DNA of 64,000 nt from NCBI RefSeq assembly GCF_026262505.1, contig NC_067204.1, positions 12,914,522 to 12,978,521 of the forward strand, given 5' to 3'. This DNA is from Trichomonas vaginalis G3. Lineage: Eukaryota; Parabasalia; Trichomonadida; Trichomonadidae. This document shows, one piece after another, positions 38,885 to 47,885 of this stretch; position 1 is the stretch's first letter, and each line of letters opens with the position of its first letter. The notes under the pieces are model-generated. The model saw only the letters and a list, made by a program, of their open reading frames with translations, searched no databases and had not been told where the DNA came from. The translations under genes and the position numbers were made by a program.

Positions 38885-39925
38885 TCATTCTTCTCGACAA
38901 AATTTAATAAAAATAGGGAATTCTATAACATATCTGACTGAACAATTATTCATATTCTTCAATGCGTTAACTTTTCTCAGGAACGTGTGATGAAAATTTA
39001 AATCACTTATATGAATTATAGCAATATCTGAGATTGGATAGGAGGAGGAGTATCCACAGAAAAAGTCTCGTGTTTTGTTGCATTTGGGATACACTTTTTG
39101 CTTAAAAGCGTGTTCAAAATTTTCTTTTATGATATGGCCAAGAAAATAATGAGAAGCCGTCTGTTGATACGTCAAACCTGCCCATTCTCTAATGCTATTG
39201 CTATAAAAGTCATCGTCTGCTTTAATCTGTTCAAGCCATTCATCTGCGTGATCAACTAATAATTTTGCAACAGGGCGCGACATAAGATACCCGGCACCAC
39301 CTTGCAAGTAAGTATATTGAAGAGATGTTATACAATGCCCTTGTAATACATTATCGTAAAATGGATTATTTTTTTGATCTAATTCTCTGATCATCTTAGT
39401 AGCAGCTAGCATATCGATTGATGTATCATCTGTTAACGTCCAATAATATTCTAAGTTTGTATTGTCCAAAAAAAATTTGGCGCCAGTAATTCTTTTGATT
39501 GCTCTGTCTCTATCACGAAAAACATCTTTATTTACTCCAACAGTATGATTGTATAGCTCCTTTATGGGCTCGATATATAAATTTGGATAATCATTTTGTA
39601 ACGGAGAAATAAATTTAACAGAATTGAAGTTAGATTTTAATATGCTATGCATCCAATTATTGTATACAAACGGTCTTCTTTTTGATTTCGGCTCTGTAAT
39701 CACTCCGAAGAAAATTCTTGATAATGGATAAGTAAATTCTTTAAAATATGTGTCATTTTCCGCTAATCCAATGTCATTTCCTTTTTTGTATAAGAATATA
39801 TAATAAAGAAGTATGAAAAAGAGAATATAATGTCTGTAAGGGTGAACACGATATATTTTTGACATTGTGAAACAAAATCTATTTAACTCTGTTGCAGATA
39901 TGAAATAGAATGGTTGCAGTTGCAT
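38885..39925 (-). CDS. Fringe/GT31-like type II glycosyltransferase
   Basis: The protein is 346 residues from the ATG at 39925, or 326 from the ATG at 39865, which places the membrane anchor ('HYILFFILLYYIFLY') close to the N-terminus as expected for a type II Golgi enzyme. The catalytic region resembles Fringe and beta-1,3-galactosyltransferases. 'YYWTLTDDTSIDM' supplies the metal-binding acidic triad (DDT). 'YLQGGAGYLMSRPVAKLL' is the G-G-A-G-x-x-x-S motif of the family. 'DDDFYSNSIREWAGL' corresponds to the E/D-D-V-x-x-G region. It would transfer a sugar to surface glycans; donor and acceptor are unknown. The shorter start also has a TCAC motif directly before it. Confidence 0.8.
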   Translation of the reverse strand: MQLQPFYFISATELNRFCFTMSKIYRVHPYRHYILFFILLYYIFLYKKGNDIGLAENDTYFKEFTYPLSRIFFGVITEPKSKRRPFVYNNWMHSILKSNFNSVKFISPLQNDYPNLYIEPIKELYNHTVGVNKDVFRDRDRAIKRITGAKFFLDNTNLEYYWTLTDDTSIDMLAATKMIRELDQKNNPFYDNVLQGHCITSLQYTYLQGGAGYLMSRPVAKLLVDHADEWLEQIKADDDFYSNSIREWAGLTYQQTASHYFLGHIIKENFEHAFKQKVYPKCNKTRDFFCGYSSSYPISDIAIIHISDLNFHHTFLRKVNALKNMNNCSVRYVIEFPIFIKFCREE

Positions 39926-40729
39926 CAATTTTGATGATGAACAAATATGTCACCCACTGTAGAATGGATATTTAATGAACTGCAAGAAGGTATAGAGATT
40001 TATCTACAATTTTATTATCTAGAAATAAAATTCTTTATTATAAATATAATCGTATTTCCTCTATAAGTCGATTGGATATAGATGTTAATATCATGACTAC
40101 CTTTTAAACATAAATAGAATCGAAAAAGGTTGCCTCAATTTCTATAATTTAAGATCTTATGTTCATTGGATTTACTATGTATGTATGAAGAAAGTGCATT
40201 CAGGTAGAAAAATTCTTGTAAACTCCTTTCTATAGATGAAATTGAATCTCAATCCGACTAAAAAAGTATGTTTATAGATTTTTTAATAAAAATCCTTTTT
40301 ATTTATATTCAACAGAGAGCGATAATGGTGTCAATCATGATCAATTATGAAATAAATTTTTCAAAAAAAATCTAAAAAATATATTTCATATTCAAAAAAT
40401 ATAAGTTTTACTATAAAAAATGATATATGAAAAAAATTTAGAAAAATAGATATGAGTTAAAATCGATAATAATACTAATTCTCCTATTTTCCACACATAA
40501 TCAATCATATTTTGTAAATAAATTATAATTTTCAATTTAAAATTAAACAGAATTCGGGGTTGAATAGCTAGATTTCGCTAAATTAAGATAGTGTAGAATG
40601 AATCAATATTAAAAATTAAACCAATTTAAAAATTCATTAATTTTGAGCATAGAAGAAAGAAATCAGGTTAACCAGAGTATAGTGATGAATGTAATTATAT
40701 TTTTCAATTCACAAATATTAATAATTTCC
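39926..40729. other. Intergenic between divergent genes, no gene seen
   Basis: A+T-rich, nothing recognisable. An Inr-like TCACAAAT (+1 A at 40711) is 19 nt before the next ATG. Confidence 0.6.
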
Positions 40730-41533
40730 ATGGACTATCATGATTCGTCGCGTATCGATATCTCGTTACGTGAAATTAGAACTGCTTGCGTTGAACTATG
40801 GATAAATATGATTAACAGTAAAGATTCTTTCGGTGAAATGCAAGATATAATCAACAAAATTGATAAGATTTTGTTTGATAGACAAAATAATTCAAGTTTT
40901 TATACATTTCTGGCATGCAGCACATTTACCAACGAATTAAAGCCTAGGATTCTCAAAATATTTCCTAAAAACGATAATTTAATATCGAAATTAAAAGAAC
41001 AATTAATATCATTACTAAAAAGAGTATTTGATCCAATAAACAAGAACAAATCTCTTCAATCTAAATATGACAACTTACAAAAAAAGCTCGCGCAAGATAG
41101 GTATTTTCTCGTACAACAAGATGTTGAAAAATTGTTCAACATGCTCTCTAAAGCTTATTCAAAAGAAATCAAAATACCAGATATTATTGCCAAAATATCG
41201 CGTGCACTTTCATCGATATTTTCTCTTCAAGGGAATATGGAAATTATACAAAAATTCTATGAAAATTATATAGCATTTTCAATCGGAACGCTGATGGTTA
41301 AGAGATATTCTCAAAAACTAGGAACTCGAAATTTCCTCTCGAAGCATGATATATCTGGAGATTTAACTATAGACGAAATTGATTTACCATTGCAACAAAA
41401 CGTTATCAAGCGCAATATTGCAATCAGTAAGCAGAATAATAATTCTCATATTAATATATTAGCTTTTTCGATGATTTTCATTTTCTTATTTACAGTTGTA
41501 GTTATATTTGATAATAATAGACTGCAACTTTAA
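40730..41533 (+). CDS. Tail-anchored helical protein of unknown function
   Basis: From the ATG at 40730 the protein has 267 residues and is almost entirely helical, with a single C-terminal membrane helix ('INILAFSMIFIFLFTVVVIF') followed by six residues. This is the topology of SNAREs and other tail-anchored proteins. No SNARE zero-layer pattern is clear, so a vesicle-traffic role is only a guess. An alternative ATG at 40685 would add a hydrophobic N-terminus; the Inr-like motif at 40709 supports the shorter form. Confidence 0.65.
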   Translation: MDYHDSSRIDISLREIRTACVELWINMINSKDSFGEMQDIINKIDKILFDRQNNSSFYTFLACSTFTNELKPRILKIFPKNDNLISKLKEQLISLLKRVFDPINKNKSLQSKYDNLQKKLAQDRYFLVQQDVEKLFNMLSKAYSKEIKIPDIIAKISRALSSIFSLQGNMEIIQKFYENYIAFSIGTLMVKRYSQKLGTRNFLSKHDISGDLTIDEIDLPLQQNVIKRNIAISKQNNNSHINILAFSMIFIFLFTVVVIFDNNRLQL

Positions 41534-41891
41534 ACATGTTTGTTTTTCTATCTCAAATTTTATTTATTGTTATTTTTGAGTTATGAGCATATATTATTAA
41601 AGCGATGCATGCATAACTAACCCTACAGAAGAATCGAATAATAAAAATCTGATGCTAACTTCATCTTTCGTTTAAACCATGCATTTTTTATACACTATAA
41701 CAATATAATTACAGCAATAAGCAAATTTCTTATTAGAATAATGTTTGGCAATCATATACATTCATTCATTATAATTTTACAAAATTCAATAAAAATCATA
41801 ACATAAATATAAATCAAAATAAAAGTGACATGTTTTTGTTAGGGTAATTAAACATGAAAAACAATTCAAGTAAACATATAAAGCTAACAAT
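41534..41891. other. Intergenic between convergent genes, no gene seen
   Basis: No gene. It contains actaaccctacag (41616-41628), similar to the trichomonad 3' splice motif, but no partner 5' site or coding frame. Confidence 0.55.
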
Positions 41892-42362
41892 TTATTTTTC
41901 TTCAATAGACCAGTTATTGATATTAAAAACTTTATGTTCAGACTTATTATCATAAGTCCAAGTATAATCGCTATATTTCCAGCCACGATTTTGTAGTTCT
42001 TTTGCTGATAACATCTGCAATGAATCTTTTGTTTGGCAATAAAACATAAAAAAGAGAGTAAGTTCTGGCAAATGTTCTATTATTAAATTTGGAGGCTGAA
42101 TATTAGAAAATTCAAGCCATTGTTTTGGAAAATTTGCATTTGTCCAATAATCAAATGGGATTTCTCCAAAAATAGATCGCATCTTCTCGTAGGTTGCACC
42201 TTCTGGTGGAATTCCTAGTGCATTTGGTTCTATTCCGATTTCACCGATTTTTTCACGTTGTGGCATAATACTTACCTCATTAATAAATCTACTTAAATAT
42301 TGTGGCCCATCGCCATCATCTTGTGTAAATGATCCACTTGAATGAAGTTCATAATCGCTCAT
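41892..42362 (-). CDS. NOT2/3/5-domain protein (CCR4-NOT subunit-like)
   Basis: From the ATG at 42362 the protein has 156 residues. The C-terminal 65 match the NOT-box: 'LPELTLFFMFYCQTKDSLQMLSAKELQNRGWKYSDYTW', then 'HKVFNINNWSI', compare the family pattern L-F-F-x-F-Y ... Q-x-x-A-A-x-E-L-x-x-R-x-W. NOT2 and NOT3/5 dimerise through this domain inside the CCR4-NOT deadenylase complex, which removes poly(A) tails and represses genes. Here the protein is almost only the NOT-box with a short N-terminal tail, whereas NOT2 is usually over 190 residues and NOT3/5 over 500. The only Inr nearby (42377) points away from the gene. Confidence 0.8.
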   Translation of the reverse strand: MSDYELHSSGSFTQDDGDGPQYLSRFINEVSIMPQREKIGEIGIEPNALGIPPEGATYEKMRSIFGEIPFDYWTNANFPKQWLEFSNIQPPNLIIEHLPELTLFFMFYCQTKDSLQMLSAKELQNRGWKYSDYTWTYDNKSEHKVFNINNWSIEEK

Positions 42363-42376
42363 AAGTGTATCATATG

Positions 42377-42384
42377 TCACTTTT
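42377..42384 (+). promoter_or_regulatory. Inr TCACTTTT facing away from NOT gene
   Basis: The +1 A at 42379 lies 16 nt upstream of the minus-strand ATG of the NOT gene but is oriented rightward. The first ATG on its own strand (near 42397) opens a frame of only nine codons. Confidence 0.55.
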
Positions 42385-42711
42385 TAGATTTTATCAATGA
42401 TTATTTCATTCTCATTAGCAGTTTAGATTCAGCTACTCATAATTAACAACTTTATTAGTAAAATTTATGGGTAAATCGATTTTTTATGTTCAATTCAATT
42501 TGGAAACAGAAATAGTTATATAGATAGCTTTCCATATACTTAGACTTGAATAAGGTAATCTAAATAACCGAAAGGATGACACTCTCATAAAAATAAATTC
42601 AATTTTATTGATAGAAAAGAAAAATATTTCATTGAATTGGAGTATTATCATTAGTATAAGGATAAAAATGTATTGAGATACTAGTTATATAAAAACATAC
42701 AAATTTAGAAT
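42385..42711. other. Intergenic, no gene seen
   Basis: A+T-rich, no further feature. Confidence 0.55.
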
Positions 42712-44271
42712 TTATTTTTCAAATTTCTTTGCAAGATCCTTCAAAGAAGGCATTAGAAGAGCTATTTCTTCTACGTCCTTTACTTCCATGCATGTTTCAA
42801 TTCCAGCATCGCACTTAATCATCTCTTTCATCAAATCCAAGACGTAGTCAAGAATTCCGTAATTCATCAAATGGACCATTTTACCTCTCATTCCGACACA
42901 AACTCTTTCCATGTGGTTGACCGTCAAATTTTTGAGGGCAATCAGTGCATTTGCAACACTCATTTGCTCTGGAGTCCATTCTTCGACTTCGTTCATTGGA
43001 GTATCGAGCAATCCGAACAAAAGAGTAATATGCTGATAGGCATCTTCTGATCCTTGTAACGTAGACGACGCTTTTGAGATACATCTCATTAAAGAAACGG
43101 CGAGATCAATACTTTCTGTGACAGAAAGGAGGTCGAACATGCCATGAATATTTAAAGGCTGGTCAGAGAACACAACGTTAGCAGTTATTTCATCAGATTG
43201 TTGCATTGCGTTTGCCAAAGCAATTCCTGCCATTTCTGCAACATCAAGACGTTCTGAACGAAGTAAAGTTGCAAATGGCATTAAATCTTCTGATTCAAGC
43301 TCGTCAAGAGCTTCGATATGAAGAACAAGAACACTGAGTGCCTTTGCAATCATATTCTGGATGAGAGGATCAAAGTCACATATGAGAATGAGCTGTAGAA
43401 TGTTGGAAGGAAGCTCATATTTAGTAATAAAGTCAAAGTCAGGTAAATCTTCACAAATTGTAACAAAAAGCCCTAACACTTGGTAAACAAACGTAAGTTT
43501 TTCCTTTTGGAAACGTTTTTTACGCGTTCTGCATTGTAATGATTTGCATATATCGACAATTACATCAGTTTTGATGATTTCATGCATGCATTCTACATTA
43601 GAAGCAATGTGCCTTAATGATGCACATGAGTATGTTGAAATATCGTCAAGATCTGAAAAAGAATTTTGGACAAGTTTTGGAATTATTCCGCATCTAATAA
43701 AAAGCTCATCGTTAAACTCATCTTTGCTCATTTCATATATGAGTTTTGTAATTGGATCAAGAATTTCTCTGTCTGATTGCGGAATAACACGCAAACAAAT
43801 TGCAAGTGATTTAAATAGTATGTTGGACTTTTCTTTTGTAAAATCTGCATATATTGTTGAAACCATAGAGAATAGTTCGTGTGTTAAAATATGATAAACG
43901 TTGAAATCCATTTCAAATACAGAATCACTATTCCAAACTTTGATCATGCCTAATATTTGATCAAGGACAATCTCATGATTCTGCTCTTTAAGTCGTGGGA
44001 TATAGTTGAGAATAGATGCAGAACGAGATGTTGGCGGTTCTCTGACAATTTGCTCTTCTATCTCTTGAGGAGCAATCGATTCGACTTTTAGCTTCGTAAT
44101 TTCTGTTTTAGCTTCTTCTACGTTGCGGGCAGATGTTGGACGCGAGCCTAATTGGGAATCAATCAATCTCCTTCCCTTCTTTGGTTCAACATTCGGTTTA
44201 ATAATTTTTGGAAGTTGTCTCCTCTTAGGTGATAATCCTGGTACTTGAGCAGGAGGTTTGATTGCGCTCAT
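42712..44271 (-). CDS. Armadillo-repeat protein (perhaps ARMC2-like)
   Basis: This 519-residue protein has a basic, Pro/Ser-rich disordered N-terminus (1-85, including 'SRPTSARNVEEAKTEI'), then a helical solenoid of ARM/HEAT repeats to the end. Repeat-like pairs include 'NDELFIRCGIIPKLVQNSF' and 'MSVANALIALKNLTVNH'. The layout (short disordered head, ARM solenoid) resembles ARMC2, which is needed to assemble radial spokes in flagella, but the similarity is of type rather than sequence. Other cytosolic ARM proteins are possible. No Inr is seen upstream. Confidence 0.7.
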   Translation of the reverse strand: MSAIKPPAQVPGLSPKRRQLPKIIKPNVEPKKGRRLIDSQLGSRPTSARNVEEAKTEITKLKVESIAPQEIEEQIVREPPTSRSASILNYIPRLKEQNHEIVLDQILGMIKVWNSDSVFEMDFNVYHILTHELFSMVSTIYADFTKEKSNILFKSLAICLRVIPQSDREILDPITKLIYEMSKDEFNDELFIRCGIIPKLVQNSFSDLDDISTYSCASLRHIASNVECMHEIIKTDVIVDICKSLQCRTRKKRFQKEKLTFVYQVLGLFVTICEDLPDFDFITKYELPSNILQLILICDFDPLIQNMIAKALSVLVLHIEALDELESEDLMPFATLLRSERLDVAEMAGIALANAMQQSDEITANVVFSDQPLNIHGMFDLLSVTESIDLAVSLMRCISKASSTLQGSEDAYQHITLLFGLLDTPMNEVEEWTPEQMSVANALIALKNLTVNHMERVCVGMRGKMVHLMNYGILDYVLDLMKEMIKCDAGIETCMEVKDVEEIALLMPSLKDLAKKFEK

Positions 44272-44815
44272 AAAAATTTATATAAAAAAAGTATATTTAC
44301 GCCTGTAAGATATAATAGTTCTTCGATTTAAAGACACAAAGGTCTGTATTTAGTATGTTTTATGGATCATTGCTTGTTTGATATCATTGCTTGATCTAAT
44401 GCAGGAATTAGAACATATTTATACCGTTTCAAATTTAACTCATATGGACACATGTATCTAAAACGGAGCAAGCATATGCCAAAGCTAAGCCTTAATAAAT
44501 TATCATATATAATTTTAAATAGATGTTTCCCTTAATAAAGATAGCTCAAATAGTCAACAAATGCTCATTGTTGATGAGTTATATATTAATTCTTAGTCAG
44601 CGAATTATTAAATTATAAATACATCAAGCCTTAGTTAGGCATTGAATATCACCTACTAGACTCATGTTCACAAGTTATTGATCAAGCATTTACTCAAATA
44701 TTCAGAGTGGAAGCATTCCTAAAAAGAGTGATAAAAATTAAAGGTGATATACGTAAAAATCGTTTTATGTATATTATCTAATGAGAAATTAAGCTTAGTA
44801 TATTATGTAAGAACA
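44272..44815. other. Intergenic, no gene seen
   Basis: Nothing recognisable. The stop codon of the next gene's extended frame is at 44816-44818 (minus strand). Confidence 0.55.
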
Positions 44816-46731
44816 TTATATTTTTGAGACATGTGAAATAAGAAGTTCGGCTGTTTCTTTACAATTATAAAATACTGCATTATCAAGAGCGGTTCGTCTA
44901 TCATTATCTTTTTCATTGATATTTATACCATGTGAAATAAGAAGTTCGACTGTTTCTTTATTATTATTAAATGCTGCAATGTGAAGAGGGTTTTTTTCAT
45001 CATTATCTTTTTCATTGATATTTGCACCATGTGAAATAAGAAGTTCGGCTGTTTCTTTACTATCATAACGTGCTGCACTATGAAGAGCAGTTCTTCCATC
45101 ATTATTTTTTTCATTGACATTTATACCATGTGAAATAAGAAGTTCGGCTGTTTCTTTACTATTATTAATTGCTGCAATATGAAGGGGGTGTCTCCCATAT
45201 TATCTTTTTCATTGGTATTCGCTCCATGTGAAATAAGAAGTTCGACTGTTTCTTTATTATTATTAAATGCTGCAATACGAAGAGCAGTTCTTCCATTATT
45301 ATTTTTTTCGTTGATATTTATACCATGTGAAATAAGAAGTTTGGCTGTTTCTTTACTATTATAAAATATTGCTTTATGAAGAACTGTTTCTCCATTATTA
45401 TTTTTTTCATTGATATTTATACCATGTGAAATAAGAAGTTCGGCTGTTTCTTTACTATCACAACGTGTTGCATTATGAAGAGCAGTTCTTCCATTATTGT
45501 TTTTTTCGTTGATATTTATACCATGTGAAATAAGAAGTTTGGCTGTTTCTTTACTATTATCATATGCTGCAATATGAAGGGCGGATTCTCCTTCATTATC
45601 TTTTTCATTGATGTTTGCGCCGTGTGAAATAAGAAGTTCGGCTGTTTCTTTACTATCATAACGTGCTGCTCTATGAAGAGTTGTTTCTCCATATTTATTT
45701 TTTTCATTGATATTTATACCATGTGAAATAAGAAGTTCGGCTATTTCTTTACTATCATAACGTGCTGCTTTATGAAGAGCGGTTTCTTCATGTTTATCTT
45801 TTGTATTGATATTTGCACCATTTGATAGAAAATATTTGCAAAGGGATGGAATATTGAACCTCGTCGAATTAAAAAAGCATGCATTAATATCATTAGTTTG
45901 ATCGAAATAAACTAAAAATGACTCAAGATTATTATACTGTACACAATAATCCAAATCGATCTCTATATTGAACTCATTCATCAAGAATGTAACAAAATTA
46001 ATGTTGTGTGAAATAATTGCATATTCCATGCAAAATTTATCTGGTTTCTGATATTTCAGACATTCACTCATGATCTCTGGATTTCCTCCTAAAAATGATA
46101 ATTGAAGACATTTTTGAGTTATTTCTGAACCATATTTAGTTCTTAAGAATTTGAAACAATCAACTGCTCCATGGTAACAACATAATTCAAGTAACGAATA
46201 TCCATTATAAGATTTGAAAGAAAATGGATATAAACTACTTTCAAGTTTTTGATCTTTATTAAATCCTTCTCTTTCAGTGAACAAGATAAATGTTTCTAAG
46301 TCATTATTCATAATTGCTCTGTAAATCGTATTTTCTGTATGAATATCCATATTTACTGAGTTAAAATTTTTAAAATTAAGGTATTTATCTAATTTAATAC
46401 CATATTCTTTGTAAAACAAGAGAATAGAAATCATGGGAATATTTTTGACCTTTTCAACATGATAATCATCAGATATGAGTTTGGCAAGAGATAAATATGA
46501 CTTTGTATAGCGATTATTATACCGAATGATATTTAAAATATCTTCCATAATATTTTTTGGTGGGTATTTCTTTGAATCAATCAATTCTGTTTTGATTATT
46601 TTGTAAATATCTTTTAATTCTTCTTCCTTTTCCGTTTTCAGCTGATACAAAGCAATGTATGAATCAATGTAGTATTTACAGATACTTCGCAGCTCGCTGT
46701 ATTTATTGGGATGAATGTCTTGGTTGGACAT
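44816..46731 (-). pseudogene. Ankyrin-repeat/DUF3447 gene with one frameshift
   Basis: The start MSNQDIHPNKY at 46731 is that of the amplified trichomonad ankyrin family; an upstream ATG (46770) is less likely. After a helical N-terminal region and DUF3447 (about residues 140-300) come ten 33-residue ankyrin repeats ending at 44816. In repeat 7 (near 45190, sequence 'GDTP') one base is missing in a C/T homopolymer run. The intact frame therefore stops at 45121 with a nonsense tail, while repeats 8-10 continue perfectly in another frame. Because the downstream part shows no other damage, the lesion is recent or a sequencing error. The repeats are almost identical, with 'KETAELLISHG' in most. 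Confidence 0.8.
44831..45823 (-). repeat. Ten near-identical 99-bp ankyrin-coding units
   Basis: Units of 99 bp contain blocks such as ccatgtgaaataagaagttc with few differences between copies. Higher-order similarity (alternating GANINEKD and GININEKN forms) suggests expansion by unequal exchange. Confidence 0.9.
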
Positions 46732-47885
46732 TAATATTTTTCTAAAAGGGCCATATTTGCATTTTAACATATATATATATATATATTTTAAATGTTATGT
46801 TAGACATGTGGAAGTCAATGATCACAAAGATTTCGGAAATAATTTATGAACATTAATTAAGTTCATAGGTATCAAATGGCACAATAGCAATAGAAAAGTC
46901 GAAAAGAATAGGATTTTTATCCAAATGTTTATATTCAAACAAAATTATTCAAAGAACTTCAAGGAAATCATTACATTTGAGGTATCAATGAACCTGACAT
47001 GAATTCTAATGCTGGTGTTCATCAGCTGTGTGAAAATTTAAAAATGAAATACTAAATAAATCAAATCCCAGTCACATCTATTGGTGTTAATGCCTTTCGA
47101 AACCACTAAAATCTTAAATGCTTATATATATATATATATTCCTAATTCTATTACTTTACACGCTTTAGATTGTTTTACATAAAGTTTTCTGTAAATCAAT
47201 AAAACCCCCTAGAAATCAGTTTTCTCGCTTAAAATCATAACATCAATGTATTGCTTATTGAAGTATAGTGTTAATTAATGATGATTAGTGTATAGCCAGA
47301 AGTTTTTATTAATCGAAAGAAGCCGAACCCCAAAATTTCTCCACTGCTTCAAACTTGATTAGAATAGATCACTGCGGACTTTATAAATTTTAAATTAGAG
47401 AGTCATTTGCAGAACACAAATATTTAAATCAAGATCAATCTTTATGCTTTTATATTACGTAAAATACTCACTTGATTTTGTTTATTTATATTTGATAAAT
47501 TCTCAATTAGCAGGAGAGTCTCAATGCTTTTATCTCGCCATCTAAAAAGATTTATGCGAATTTGCCTTTAGCAATATGCACCCATACGGACTCATGAAAG
47601 TAATTATTATAATTATTAAGGGTGACAATACGCCCCTATGACATGGCTTTCGATTAAGATGGTTAAGGTTAATTTTCAATTACGCTTCATGCTAGTTGTC
47701 AAAAATTTGAATTAAAGTCAGATGGGCATAAGTGCAGCTTTAAAACAAAATTTGTGCAAGTGGAGCCTTAAATCTATGAATCATCTTCATGATAATCAAG
47801 ATACGGAAAATAATGAATAGAAGAATATTTATACATTCAAAACAAATAAAAAAAAAACACAAATATAACAAAACAAAACAAGATA
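46732..47885. other. Intergenic, TA microsatellites only
   Basis: No gene. TA-dinucleotide runs lie at about 46769-46786 and 47123-47139. Confidence 0.65.

Noticed and set aside
41616-41628. actaaccctacag, also splice-like
   Set aside because: It lies after the stop codon between convergent genes, with no 5' partner.
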